A DNA stretch of 64,000 nt from Corynebacterium haematomassiliense. GTDB lineage: Bacteria > Actinomycetota > Actinomycetes > Mycobacteriales > Mycobacteriaceae. Of the stretch, positions 32,701 through 41,554 are shown piece by piece; position 1 is the stretch's first letter; every line of letters begins with the position of its first letter. The notes beneath the pieces are model-generated. The model worked only from the letters and a program-made list of their open reading frames with translations. It had not been told where the DNA came from and did no database searches. Made by a program: the position numbers and the translations under genes. The DNA lies in the NCBI RefSeq assembly GCF_013978595.1, contig NZ_JACDTZ010000001.1:1798001-1862000 (forward strand), given 5' to 3'.

Positions 32701-34120
32701 CATCGTCACGCCGAAGGACGGCGCTGAGCGCAAGACCCAGCTCAAGGTCAAGAACGACCGTGGCGTCTACGTCATCTACAACATCGATGTTGTTCCGGGC
32801 GAAAACGGCAAGGGCGGCAGCTCCGAGTCCCGCGAGCAGAACTTCAAGCTCACCGAGGACGGCAGCTTCACCATCACCCGCATCAACAAGAACGAGATTC
32901 GCGTTGATGAGGGCGAGGAGTACGTCAACGTCAAGATCGACGAGAGGACCGGTAAGTGGATCCTGACTCCGAAGGGCAAGGACTCCATCGGCAAGACCGT
33001 CACCGTCGTCGAGGTGGACAAGAACGACAAGGTGGTCAAGCGCCACACGATCGAGATCGTGGAGCAGCCGACCCCGCTGAAGTTCGTTGAGGAGCGCGTT
33101 GTCTACAAGCGCGACTTCAACGACAAGATCATCCCGGGCAAGGGCAACACTCTGCACGTGGTCCGCGGCAAGGACCTGATCACCAACGCGGCGCCGGACT
33201 CGAAGGGTCAGCTGTTCATCCAGCCGACTGAGAACAAGTCTGGTTCCATCCTTGTCGAGGAGCGTGATTCCGAGGGCAACCCGGTCCGCCTCGTCGAGAT
33301 GGAGATCCCGGGTACGGCTGAGGGTCTTACCCCGCCGGACGTCAACGCTAATGGTTCCCGCGACAAGGGCTTTGACATCAACGTCAAGGGTGGCGAGAAC
33401 TCGGTCGAAGTCTACGTCTGCTACAACGATGATTGCTCCAAGAAGAAGCGCCTTGAGCCGGGCAAGGAGATTGAGGTCTCCGAGGGTGGCAAGCTGCATG
33501 TCCTGCCGGGTGCTCACCTGGACGGCGGCGTCAAGCTCATGGTGGTTCCGGTTGAGAACGGCAAGCTCAACGACAAGGAAAAGGTGATCATCAACATCAC
33601 CCAGCAGAACACGACGGTCCAGGAGAAGGGCTCCTCCAGCGAGCTTGACGGCAAGTGCATTGCTTCCCTGGTTGGCCTGTCCGCTCCGCTGCTGCTGGCT
33701 ATCCCGGTCGGCATCCTGTCTCAGGTCCAGATCCCGGGCCTGGAGGGTGTCTCCGCGCAGATCAACGGCGCTATCCAGGATGCGAACAACCGCATCCAGC
33801 AGGGCCTGGGCATCTACAACGAGGATCGTGCGCAGCGCGCCGCTGACCTCCAGGGTGCGTTCCAGGGCGTGAACACCGAGCAGCTCGGCATGGCTGCCGG
33901 CGCTCTTGGCGCGATCACTGTCGGCCTGCTCATCGTCGACCAGGTCCTGCGTGCCTGCGGCAAGGAGGAAGTGACCTCCTCCTACCAGCTTGGTAAGGCA
34001 ACTGACAGCGAGTTCCTGATGTACGGCTCCTCTGGCAAGCCGTCCCAGGCTGAGGCTGATAAGGGCGAGGGCGAAAGCTCTTCCTCTTCCTCCTCTGAGA
34101 AGCAGGATTCTTCCAAGTAA
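29708..34120 (+). CDS. giant repetitive cell-surface protein A
   Basis: 1470 aa. A basic signal peptide (LKKRIMAPLVSGAVAFGGA) is followed by a conserved GPGWCID region, a Val/Thr-rich stalk (about residues 270-450, tandem TVTKT-like elements), and about ten diverged 80-90 aa repeats with the pattern WxITPKxxxxGxVxxxxxDxxGxxxxYxIxV, probably beta-sandwich modules. The C-terminal ~150 residues contain two hydrophobic segments (CIASLVGLSAPLLLAIPVGIL; AAGALGAITVGLLIVDQVL) and a Ser-rich tail. No LPxTG sortase signal is seen, so anchoring is probably by the C-terminal membrane segments. Adhesion or structural role is inference. Confidence 0.85.
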   Translation: MTLHNANLKKRIMAPLVSGAVAFGGAAVVAPAADADSRITSQYSALDSSVEQVAVDYNLKQEWNRDSGQYWTPLGPGWCIDRHLDVPRTNTAYEVRKLDGTSGFYGFNGDMGGNLKIDEDIERAAINLTKLMLTDVKQGKNADAMSKNVALQALLSNNKETLNLLRGWVAGSRNVQVPGVKPISAQQFLQWTGFEVRKSYFEQSGQANYYLALDDAASSRLNVKDGEYVTILLPRSYNVYEDLSKEPTNQRIITIAQPGLEGFEPGVKEGQTVKTEWVTAPATTKTVTERPTVTKTVEVGSPDYIKEETVQPTVTKTQYVQPVQEEIATVTQAEKTVTTTRRPEVSTVTETKKESAPDVTITKTAPARTVTQTVVGEPEYVTETKTVTPTTTVTGAKQTEYATRTLEPKVETVTETKPAVTSTATVTAAPETKYVATTVTSTQREEKTTTKEVERYFRHYDYAFDFRTGEKTEEIEVKNLGSWDIDFVDDSNGLVEVTKEVREDGTAILKITPKKEGRGKVRIVVVDNEGNRHEYVIDVVNDSTTVETTGEVTVNNHYFNVGVSGVNQNIDIPAGWDYEIVEGKGLVTTEEKDGKLNVKINDGVLKGNVKIEVFEKNDKGEKTGNKNVYEFNIDATSDKYTQTRVIGNANSYKLEIENVENKPEIVSGEDLIESIEKRDGFWIITPKPNAEGKVVLKAVDAEGKSHTYTLDIKPGVNVLVDVETHLIEEGTDVDVKTSGDGWKLIQTGGNEDNWDIKPTDNGFKIHNENNGTGIFNLYAPDENAKDGRILVGVYTIVAKPKDATEYEVPKFTQDIVDRNTAEFKPGNEGNTFEIIEGKDNATLIKTEDGKFRVMPNPGFVGEIVVAEKSPNGKTIAEWTLNVTKGDVQERTLEAESKDELNISVKNQRIVKGEHLIDRIEDGKVYFKEGAEGQVIIENLNSRDLPFQRWIIDVTPSTPREENITLNPTSKLTLTIPEGSEYEVTDESLVDVKKDGNTIIVTPKDGAERKTQLKVKNDRGVYVIYNIDVVPGENGKGGSSESREQNFKLTEDGSFTITRINKNEIRVDEGEEYVNVKIDERTGKWILTPKGKDSIGKTVTVVEVDKNDKVVKRHTIEIVEQPTPLKFVEERVVYKRDFNDKIIPGKGNTLHVVRGKDLITNAAPDSKGQLFIQPTENKSGSILVEERDSEGNPVRLVEMEIPGTAEGLTPPDVNANGSRDKGFDINVKGGENSVEVYVCYNDDCSKKKRLEPGKEIEVSEGGKLHVLPGAHLDGGVKLMVVPVENGKLNDKEKVIINITQQNTTVQEKGSSSELDGKCIASLVGLSAPLLLAIPVGILSQVQIPGLEGVSAQINGAIQDANNRIQQGLGIYNEDRAQRAADLQGAFQGVNTEQLGMAAGALGAITVGLLIVDQVLRACGKEEVTSSYQLGKATDSEFLMYGSSGKPSQAEADKGEGESSSSSSSEKQDSSK

Positions 34121-34140
34121 GAACCGCCTTTAACCTGTGA

Positions 34141-34171
34141 AACCCGGTGCCAGTACGGCACCGGGTTTTCG
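34141..34171 (+). terminator. terminator after surface protein A
   Basis: Stem AACCCGGTGCC (34141-34151) with GGCACCGGGTT (34157-34167), then a short T tract. Confidence 0.88.
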
Positions 34172-34183
34172 GCGTTTCAATGC

Positions 34184-34477
34184 CGGTTTGTTGAACAATT
34201 GCGGGTTTTGTGGTGAAGATCACTCGATTTTTTTGTGTGGAAAAGTTGGACAAAGGTCGAGGTCAGCGGGGTGGAGTTATGAGTTTTGTCTTAATATCTG
34301 GACTTTTATGGCTTTCAGTGGGGTTAAGGACTTCTTTTCGTCGGTTCATTGCGATTGAATAGGGGTCTGTCAGTTTTGGGGTCCGTGTTCAGGAACTCTC
34401 CAGGCTGCTTCGAATATCTCCCTAGACGTTGAAGGACTATGACGTTGCATAACGCAAACCTGAAAAAGCGCATCATG
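34184..34477 (+). repeat. 294 bp promoter/leader repeat, copy 2
   Basis: Same sequence as 29453-29746, offset 4731 bp, ending after the 13th codon of the second surface protein. It includes the operator-like site at 34188-34199 and TAATAT at 34292-34297. Perfect conservation of a non-coding region suggests very recent duplication or gene conversion. Confidence 0.9.
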
Positions 34478-37400
34478 ACCGCAATGGTCACTGGTGTTAT
34501 GGCTACGGGCGCGGTCGTATCCGCTCCGCTCGCAGAGGCCGCAAACGAGAACACTTCCAGCCAGCAGATCGTTGGTGCTTACGAGAAGCTCAGCGGCGCG
34601 GATCTGGCCCGCTACGACCAGATGCTGAAGCAGGCCCCGAAGGACGACCAGTCCATCGACCTGCTGCCGTCCAGCGCTGGCCCGGGCTGGTGCATCGACT
34701 GGGGTCTCGGTAACCCGTGGGATACCGGCAACTACCAGGTCCGCAAGCTCACCGGTGCTTCCGGTCGTGTCGGCAACGGCGATGCCATTAGCGAGGATGT
34801 CCGTATCGCGGCCATCAACGTGGTGAAGGAACTGCAGAAGGACTACAAGGCCTACGCAAACGGCGATCAGTCCAAGGCTGGCGCCATTTTGACCAAGAAC
34901 GGCATTCTGCGCGCGCTGCTGTCCAACCAGCTGGGTTACCTGAACCAGGCTCGCGAGGATGTCGTCAACGGCAAGGTGAGCCAGTCCGCGTTTGAGAACC
35001 TGACCGGTTTCCGCATTTTGCACCACCAGGCACCGAAGGGTCAGCCGAGCTACTACCTGTCCAAGCTCCCCCGCCACGACGAGATTGCAAAGACTGTGAA
35101 GCCGGGCGAGTACGTCACCGTCCTGGTGCCGCTCGAGTACGACTACAACATCGTGCCGCGTAAGTCCTTCCAGCGTCTGATTCCGGTCCCGCAGCCGGGT
35201 CTGGATCCGAACCCGCCGAAGACCCCGCCGAGCATCGTGGAGACGATCCCCACCACGCCCGAGGTGACCACCACGGTGACCCGCCCGCAGGAGATCACCA
35301 CCACGAAGACTCTGCCGAACACGACCTACACCACGACGCGGACCAAACCGGCCACTACCGTGACCGAGCGCTCCACGCTGCCGACGGCGTACACCACCGT
35401 GAGCACCCGTGAGGTACCAGGCAAGGTTGTCACTACGACCGTCACCCCGGAGCCGCACGTCACCACCGTCAACGAGACCGACTCCAACCCGCCGAAGTTT
35501 GTCACCAAGACTGTAACCCCGGAGCCGCACGTCACCACCGTGACTGAGCCGGGCAATTCTGAGGTTGTCACCGAAACTGTCACCGACACCCCGGTTGTCA
35601 CCACCAAGCCGGGCGAGGTTGTCACCGAGACCGTCACCACGCAGCCGGTCACCACCGTCACCTCCACCAACACGGCAAAGACCGAGACGGTTACCAGCAC
35701 CGTGAAGCAGCCGGAGACCACCGTGACCACCACGGTCACCGACGTGGAGAAGTACTACGTTGAGAAGTACTACGAGCGTGTGAAGGAAGTTTCGGAGTAC
35801 TACTACTTCGCAGGTTTCACCTACGGTGAGAAGTCCAAGGTCATTGAGCTGCCGGAGAAGATCGGCAACAAGTGGTCCTTCGAGATCATCAAGGGCTCCG
35901 ACATCGTCATCGTCGAGCGTTCCGAGGACGGCAAGCTCGTCATTACCCCGCGCGAAGACTTCGAGGGCGAGGGCGAGGTCGAAATCCTCATCACCGATGA
36001 GCAGGGCAACCAGCACATCTACCGCATCAAGGTCACCGACACCGTTGCGGTCAAGGATTCCCTGAACGTCAATGTGAACAACTACTTCTACACCCTGAAC
36101 GCCGGTAGCGAGGACCGCGTCACCACCATCCCGTGGAAGCCGGGCGAGGAGATCGACTGGGGCCTGGGCTACGACGAGAACGGCAAGCTCATCAAGCCGA
36201 AGCACGGTGAGGTTGATGTTCTCGAGGACGAGGAAAAGGGCACCCTCACCGTCAAGGCTGGCGAGGACTACACCGGCCCCGTCATCGTGCGTATCACCGA
36301 GGACAGTGGCGAGGTTCGCGAGAACATCGTGACCGTGGAGAACAAAACCTCCAAGTTCGATGTCACCCGCGAGATCCTGAACACCTCCACCGCGAAGATC
36401 GAGTACCGCGGTGGCGACTACAAGATCCTGGGCGACGGCGACAAGAAGGTCACCATCGAGCGTGACGGCGACGTCTGGGTTGTTACCCCAAAGGAGAATG
36501 CAACTGGCGACGTTGAGATCGTCTTCACTGACGAGAACGGCTTCGAGTACAAGTACACCCTGAAGCTGATCGAGGATAAGAACGCTGGCCCGACTATTTA
36601 CAACCGCGAGCTGGAGTACAAGTCCGAGAAGCCGGAAACCCTTGAGATCGAGTACGTCAAGGACTACACCGCAGAAATCGTCGCGGGCGATGACGTGGCG
36701 AAGCTCGAGAAGAAGGGTGACAAGTGGATCGTCACCCCGACCAATGAGAAGGGTGGCCAGGTCACCGTCCACGTCAAGGACGAGAACGGCCGTCTTGCAG
36801 CTGTCTGGATCATCGACGTTTCTAAGCGTGAGGTCGAGGAGCTGGAGAACCAGGAGATCGAGCGTACGGTCAGGGACCGTGCGACCGTTGAGATCACCCG
36901 TGGCTCCAAGGAGTTCAACTGGCTGGTCGTCGAAGAGGGCGGCGAGTATCTCACCGAGGGTACTGACGGCTCGAAGCTCGGCGACAAGGATAATCTCAAG
37001 CTGAAGTTCAAGCCGGTTCCGGAAGGCGAGACCCGCACCGTGAAGGTTGTGGAGTACGTCAAGGGCAAGGTCGACCAGACTGACGCCGATGGCAACCCGC
37101 TCTTGGACGAAAATGGCAAAAAGCTGCCGCAGGTCGAAGGCGATCTGCCGATCAAGACCTACACCTACACCGTCGAGCCGTCCCCGGTCCGCGAGATGAA
37201 CTACACCATCACCGCGGACAACGAGCTGAAGCTCTACGGCACCAAGTTCCAGGTTGCCGAGGGCAAGGACCTGCTGGCTGAGCAGCCGGCGAAGGACGCT
37301 TCCGAGATCAAGGTGACCCCGAAGCGCGACGCCAAGGGCACCCTTGTCATCGAGAACGTCTCCGAGGACGGCTACGTCTTCGAGCGCTACACCTTCGAGA

Positions 37401-38929
37401 TCACCCCGGGCCGCAGCGCTGAGGTGACCCCGGAGAACACCACCATGGGCTGGAACGCCGAGGCGACCATCGCGTCTGAGGACGGCGAGAAGGTTGAGGT
37501 CCTCAAGGGCGAGGAGTTCGTGGACGTCAAGCGCGACGGCGACAAGCTCATCGTCACCGGCAAGGAGAAGGCTGGCAAGGCTCTGATCCAGGTCAGCGAC
37601 AAGCGTGGCGCGTACGCGCAGTACGAGATCACCCTGGTCGAGCCGAAGCGCAGCGGTCTGTACACCTACAAGATCTCCACCTCCACTGAGTTCCAGGCGA
37701 CCCTGGTCAACGAGGAGAACAGCTTCCGTGTGGTCAAGGGCGCTGACGCGTTCGAGGCTCCGGAGGAGAGGAACGGCCAGTGGGTCCTGCGTCCGAAGGC
37801 TGACAAGGTTGGCGAGACCGGCATTGTCGCCGAGTTCAACAAGAACGGCCAGGAGATCAACCGCTACAAGCTGGAGATCGTCGAGTCCAAGACCACCGGC
37901 GCACGTCAGCAGACCGACTTCCTCATCGAGGGCGACGCCAAGGAGCTGAAGAAGCTGGACGAGGGCAACAAGGTTGTCGTCGTCAGCGGCAACGACCTGG
38001 TTGACCTCAAGGACAACGGCGGCTCCGTCGAGCTGACCGCGAAGAAGGGCTCCGCCAACAAGGTGGTCCGCGTCGAGGAGCGCAACTCCAACGGCGACCT
38101 GGTCCGCGTCGTCTCCTACGGCATCTACCCGGAGGGCACCCGCACCGCCGAGGGCAATGTGATCAGCGAGAACCACGACCTGCCGGTGATTGACACCAGC
38201 ATCAAGAACAACTCCCCGGTTGATGTCACCTTCCCGGACAACGTGAACGACATCATCTTTACCAAGGGCAAGGAGTACTTCGAAGAGGTCAAGAAGACCG
38301 ACGAGGGCGTCACCCTGGTCCCGCGCAAGGATCTGAAGCCGGGCACCTACAAGGCGACCTACCTCCTGGTCGGCCCGGATGGACAGTCCTACGGCGAGCG
38401 CGAGATCGAGATCACCGTCAACGTTGAGAACAACACCCGCACCGAGCAGAAGGGCTCCTCTGGCGAGCTCGACGGCAAGTGCATCGCCGGCATCGTGGGC
38501 CTGACCGCTCCGCTGCTGCTGGCTATCCCGCTGGGCATCCTGTCCCAGGTCCAGATCCCGGGCCTGGAGGGCGTCTCCGCGCAGATCAACGGCGCTATCC
38601 AGGATGCGAACAACCGCATCCAGCAGGGCCTGGGCATCTACAACGAGGACCGCGCACAGCGCGCAGCTGGCATCCAGGGCGCGTTCTCCATCGAGAATCC
38701 GGAGCAGCTCGGCATGGCAGCTGGCGCCCTGGGCGCCATCTCCCTGGGTCTGCTGGCAGTCGACGGCGTCATGCGCGCCTGCGGTGCGGAGGAGTACACC
38801 TCCTCCTACATGATCGGCAAGGCCACCGGCAGCGAGACGCTGATGAACGGTTCCTCCGGCAAGTCGGACAACAAGTCCACCGACAAGGCTGAGGGCGAGG
38901 CTGAAGGCTCCTCCGACAAGGAGAAGTAA
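34439..38929 (+). CDS. giant repetitive cell-surface protein B
   Basis: 1496 aa paralogue of protein A with the same plan: identical first 13 residues, signal peptide, GPGWCIDWGLG segment, a Val/Thr/Pro stalk with a tandem pair of VTPEPHVTTV units, a series of 80-90 aa modules, and a C-terminal double hydrophobic anchor. The module sequences differ strongly from A, while the leader and the C-terminal ~80 residues (around QIPGLEGVSAQINGAIQDAN) are almost identical. The pair therefore looks like constant ends with variable repeats between. It has its own promoter copy and terminator. Confidence 0.85.
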   Translation: MTLHNANLKKRIMTAMVTGVMATGAVVSAPLAEAANENTSSQQIVGAYEKLSGADLARYDQMLKQAPKDDQSIDLLPSSAGPGWCIDWGLGNPWDTGNYQVRKLTGASGRVGNGDAISEDVRIAAINVVKELQKDYKAYANGDQSKAGAILTKNGILRALLSNQLGYLNQAREDVVNGKVSQSAFENLTGFRILHHQAPKGQPSYYLSKLPRHDEIAKTVKPGEYVTVLVPLEYDYNIVPRKSFQRLIPVPQPGLDPNPPKTPPSIVETIPTTPEVTTTVTRPQEITTTKTLPNTTYTTTRTKPATTVTERSTLPTAYTTVSTREVPGKVVTTTVTPEPHVTTVNETDSNPPKFVTKTVTPEPHVTTVTEPGNSEVVTETVTDTPVVTTKPGEVVTETVTTQPVTTVTSTNTAKTETVTSTVKQPETTVTTTVTDVEKYYVEKYYERVKEVSEYYYFAGFTYGEKSKVIELPEKIGNKWSFEIIKGSDIVIVERSEDGKLVITPREDFEGEGEVEILITDEQGNQHIYRIKVTDTVAVKDSLNVNVNNYFYTLNAGSEDRVTTIPWKPGEEIDWGLGYDENGKLIKPKHGEVDVLEDEEKGTLTVKAGEDYTGPVIVRITEDSGEVRENIVTVENKTSKFDVTREILNTSTAKIEYRGGDYKILGDGDKKVTIERDGDVWVVTPKENATGDVEIVFTDENGFEYKYTLKLIEDKNAGPTIYNRELEYKSEKPETLEIEYVKDYTAEIVAGDDVAKLEKKGDKWIVTPTNEKGGQVTVHVKDENGRLAAVWIIDVSKREVEELENQEIERTVRDRATVEITRGSKEFNWLVVEEGGEYLTEGTDGSKLGDKDNLKLKFKPVPEGETRTVKVVEYVKGKVDQTDADGNPLLDENGKKLPQVEGDLPIKTYTYTVEPSPVREMNYTITADNELKLYGTKFQVAEGKDLLAEQPAKDASEIKVTPKRDAKGTLVIENVSEDGYVFERYTFEITPGRSAEVTPENTTMGWNAEATIASEDGEKVEVLKGEEFVDVKRDGDKLIVTGKEKAGKALIQVSDKRGAYAQYEITLVEPKRSGLYTYKISTSTEFQATLVNEENSFRVVKGADAFEAPEERNGQWVLRPKADKVGETGIVAEFNKNGQEINRYKLEIVESKTTGARQQTDFLIEGDAKELKKLDEGNKVVVVSGNDLVDLKDNGGSVELTAKKGSANKVVRVEERNSNGDLVRVVSYGIYPEGTRTAEGNVISENHDLPVIDTSIKNNSPVDVTFPDNVNDIIFTKGKEYFEEVKKTDEGVTLVPRKDLKPGTYKATYLLVGPDGQSYGEREIEITVNVENNTRTEQKGSSGELDGKCIAGIVGLTAPLLLAIPLGILSQVQIPGLEGVSAQINGAIQDANNRIQQGLGIYNEDRAQRAAGIQGAFSIENPEQLGMAAGALGAISLGLLAVDGVMRACGAEEYTSSYMIGKATGSETLMNGSSGKSDNKSTDKAEGEAEGSSDKEK

Positions 38930-38944
38930 GCCCCCGAAGAGCTA

Positions 38945-38980
38945 ATGCCCACCAGGTCCACCCTGGTGGGCATTTCTCTT
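38945..38980. terminator. bidirectional terminator after surface protein B
   Basis: Stem AATGCCCACCAGG region (38945-38956) with CCTGGTGGGCAT (38962-38973), and a T-rich tail on the plus strand. It is shared with the convergent cutinase gene ending at 38983. Confidence 0.85.
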
Positions 38981-38982
38981 GC

Positions 38983-40497
38983 CTACTTCCCGGCAACCCC
39001 CTCGACCACCTCGCCGAGCCAGCCCAGCGCGTAGTCGTAGCCGGTGCGCCCCTCCACCGAGTACCCGCCGGGGATGTCGGTGTAGCCCAGCTTGTAGTAC
39101 GACATGTGCCGCGGCCCGAAGTCGCCCGCCAGCTTCGCGGATGCCACCAGGTTGGCGTTGGCGGGGTGGTCGTAGGCGGCGCGCAGCCCCGCGGCATCCA
39201 CTGCCTGAGCACTCAGCTTTGCGACGAGCTCCCGCACCACCACCTGCCTCCCCTCCGTACCCGTGGGCGTGCGGGGAACCACGCCGAAGCGCTCCAACCA
39301 CCAGTACATCTGCTCCGCAGCCTGGATCGCGCGGAACACCTCGAGCATGGCGTCGAACCAGGCGGCGGCTGGCGAGTCACCAAGCGCGCCGCGCAGCCCA
39401 TTCAATCCCTGGAGCATCCACTGCCAGGTCACGCCCTCCTTCGCCAGCTCCGGCGCCGCAGCCGCGAGAGCGATGGCGGCTTGCTGCTCTACAGGCGTGG
39501 GGCTCGCGGCACTCGCGTGGCGCCCGGCGGCGGAGAGGATCAGGTGGAGTTCGTAGAGGATTTGGGGGGCCACGGTGGCGTCGAGAAGCGAAAGCCCCGA
39601 TTCTTTGACTGCCTCGCGCGGGGGCATGCCGCTAGCCCGCAGCTGCTGGAAGCGCGCCACGTGCATACCGGTGAAGGCGTTGAAGGGGCCGAGCAACACG
39701 TCGCGCGCGGCCACGTCCGCGACCGCGCGCAGAACGGAATCCGGGTCCGTCGCGCACGCCATGTCAGCGCCGTTGCACAGGGAGAGCACCTTGCCCTCAA
39801 GTCCGTTAAAGCTGGCGCTGCGGGTGCCGGCCAGGCCGACGCGGGTGGGCTCGAGGGTGGTGCCGCCGGTCTGGACCGTCTCAAAGTTTGCGCCCCGCAC
39901 GCCCTTCGGTGCGGCCGCGTAAAGGCGCGATTTGCGCGCGGACTCGGCGGGTTCGCGCACGGGGGCGCGGGCGGGGTCGGCGAACAGCAGCACCGCGGCG
40001 ATGTCGTCAGCGCCCACCCCGCGCACGCGCCCGGCAGCGGCCTCCGCGGCGGCGTCGCCGATCAGGTGCGCGCCCTGCGAGTAGCCGATGAGGATGAAGC
40101 GGGTGCCGGGGCAGTGCCGGGCCACCGTCTCCATCTCCAGGGTGGCCACGTCGCGGCCGTAGCGCACGGACTCGCCGTAGGTGGCGGCCTCCGTGCCCTC
40201 CAGGCCGTTGCCGGCGCTGCCCAGCGCGCTGAACCTGCCCAGCGAGGCCGGGTACTTCACGGTGTGGGTGGACACGGTGCGGGCGCCGAAGCGGCGTTGG
40301 AGGTCGTCGGCGGGGGAGGACGCGTCGTCGAAAAGCGTCTCGCGCGCGGACGGATCCCAAGAATGCGAAAACCCCGTGCCAGCCGCCTGGATGACGTGCA
40401 CGGGGTGGCAGCGCAGCCTCACCGCCTCCGCCTTCGGCGCGGCCACCGCCGCCGGGATCAGCGCGGCGGCGAGCGTGAGGGCGAGGGCGCGCTTCAC
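38983..40497 (-). CDS. secreted cutinase-family esterase
   Basis: 504 aa with a GTG start and signal peptide (MKRALALTLAAALIPAAVAA). The alpha/beta-hydrolase nucleophile elbow GYSQGAHLIGDA is in the first half, and a C-terminal GPRHMSYYKLGY segment may supply the catalytic His. It is longer than classical ~220 aa cutinases; the middle ~150 residues form an insertion of unknown fold. Related corynebacterial and mycobacterial proteins hydrolyse cell-envelope lipids. It starts 2 bp after the DoxX-like gene, so the two are probably co-transcribed. Confidence 0.87.
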   Translation of the reverse strand: MKRALALTLAAALIPAAVAAPKAEAVRLRCHPVHVIQAAGTGFSHSWDPSARETLFDDASSPADDLQRRFGARTVSTHTVKYPASLGRFSALGSAGNGLEGTEAATYGESVRYGRDVATLEMETVARHCPGTRFILIGYSQGAHLIGDAAAEAAAGRVRGVGADDIAAVLLFADPARAPVREPAESARKSRLYAAAPKGVRGANFETVQTGGTTLEPTRVGLAGTRSASFNGLEGKVLSLCNGADMACATDPDSVLRAVADVAARDVLLGPFNAFTGMHVARFQQLRASGMPPREAVKESGLSLLDATVAPQILYELHLILSAAGRHASAASPTPVEQQAAIALAAAAPELAKEGVTWQWMLQGLNGLRGALGDSPAAAWFDAMLEVFRAIQAAEQMYWWLERFGVVPRTPTGTEGRQVVVRELVAKLSAQAVDAAGLRAAYDHPANANLVASAKLAGDFGPRHMSYYKLGYTDIPGGYSVEGRTGYDYALGWLGEVVEGVAGK

Positions 40498-40499
40498 GG

Positions 40500-40937
40500 C
40501 TACTTACGCGGCAGGGCAGCCAGCGCGAGGCCGATGCCCACGAGCCAGGAGTCCTTCGCAATGGCAAGGCCTGCGCTGGACGGGCGGATGCCGTCGTCCT
40601 CGGTGTACTGGTCGCCGCCGAAGTACATGGTGAGCAGGCCAGCGCCGAACGCGGTCAAGCCCAGGCCGGCGAGGCGGTTCGGGATCAGCGGGCACAGAAG
40701 CGCCGCACCCAGGGCGGTTTCGGCGGAGGCGAGGCCGGTGGCGAACGTCTCGGCGTCGACCTGGCCGAGCTGCGGGATGCCGTCGGTGGCCATGTCGCGC
40801 AGGCCCTCGGCGCCTTCCTTGTCCACCTGGAACTTGCCCAGGCCGGAGTTCAGGATCAGGGCGCCGGTGGGGATGCGCAGCGCCGCAGACGGCAGACGCA
40901 GGTTGATCTTGTCCTTGTTGGATTTCTTGAAAAACAT
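40500..40937 (-). CDS. DoxX-like membrane protein
   Basis: 145 aa from ATG 40937. About four hydrophobic segments (LRIPTGALILNSGLGKF; GLASAETALGAALLCPLI; AGLGLTAFGAGLLTMYF; SWLVGIGLALAAL) with the GLGKF and ETALGAALL features of the DoxX/DoxD family. The longer open frame upstream to 41546 has no start-site support. Physiological role unknown; some DoxX proteins act in oxidative-stress membrane complexes. Confidence 0.75.
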   Translation of the reverse strand: MFFKKSNKDKINLRLPSAALRIPTGALILNSGLGKFQVDKEGAEGLRDMATDGIPQLGQVDAETFATGLASAETALGAALLCPLIPNRLAGLGLTAFGAGLLTMYFGGDQYTEDDGIRPSSAGLAIAKDSWLVGIGLALAALPRK

Positions 40938-40990
40938 GGGTGGGGTCCTTCGATCTATCGGGGAAATGTTGTGCCCCGCCCATGGTAGGG

Positions 40991-41170
40991 CTAAACCGTC
41001 AGCTCGGGGTGGAGATCCTTCATCCGCCAGGTTCGGCGGGCGTACAGAGCCGCGCACGAGATGGCTACGGACATCGCGCCGACGAACAGCAGCACGGTCA
41101 CGGCGGTCCACATGCGCGGGTCGTACGACTGTGTGCCAAACAGTGCGTAGCGCACCAAATCCACCGAGTA
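40991..41170 (-). pseudogene. ABC-2 type permease, C-terminal remnant
   Basis: About 58 codons reading YSVDLVRYALFGTQ, a hydrophobic helix and RRTWRMKDLHPELTV, which match the extreme C-terminus of drug/polyketide-type ABC-2 permeases. Upstream (towards 41308) the frame stays open only because it runs antisense through a TetR remnant. The rest of the permease and its ATPase are absent. The breakpoint with the TetR remnant is near 41166-41171. Confidence 0.75.
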
Positions 41171-41553
41171 GTGGGCATCGCCACCCTCTACCGTCACTTT
41201 CCCACCCGCGCCGCGCTCTACGACGCCTGCGCGATCGTCTTCCTCGAACGCATCGAAGCACTCCTCGACGACACTCTCGACGGCTTCGAGGACAACCCCG
41301 TCGAGCACTTCGAATCCTTCGTCTGGGCGCTCGTCGAATCGGGCGTGGGCATCCTCGCCGCGACGTCTTCATGGGCAAGGTGCAATTGCTTATCGACGCC
41401 GCCGCCCCCCACGGCATCATCGCCCCCGGCCAGTCACCCATGCAGCTGGCAACCGAGCTCGTCGTGGCGACGCGGCCGCTCGCCGACATTCTCCCGGACG
41501 TGCGCGACCGCCTGGTGCGCCACCTCATGGCGGGCTGGCGCACCACGGCGTGA
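41168..41553 (+). pseudogene. TetR-family regulator remnant (5' deleted and frameshifted)
   Basis: Begins within the helix-turn-helix (VGIATLYRHFPTRAALYDAC is the second half of a TetR HTH) and lacks everything before it. A frameshift near 41355-41375 separates SGVGILAA from the continuation FMGKVQLLIDAAAPHGI, which runs to the stop at 41551-41553. It abuts the permease remnant head-on. A divergent TetR-ABC transporter locus that lost its middle explains both pieces. Confidence 0.8.
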
Positions 41554-41554
41554 T

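Noticed and set aside
34370..38176. A 1268-codon open frame antisense to surface protein B
   Set aside because: Its composition (Leu/Val/Asp/Gly runs) is the complement of the repetitive surface gene; there is no start-site or domain support.
38400..38929. Sortase anchoring of the surface proteins
   Set aside because: No LPxTG-like motif precedes a terminal hydrophobic segment and basic tail; the hydrophobic segments lie well inside the C-terminus.
41000..41308. A 105 aa membrane protein on the minus strand
   Set aside because: Its N-terminal half is antisense to the TetR remnant; only the last ~58 residues are permease-like, so it is better read as a deletion junction.
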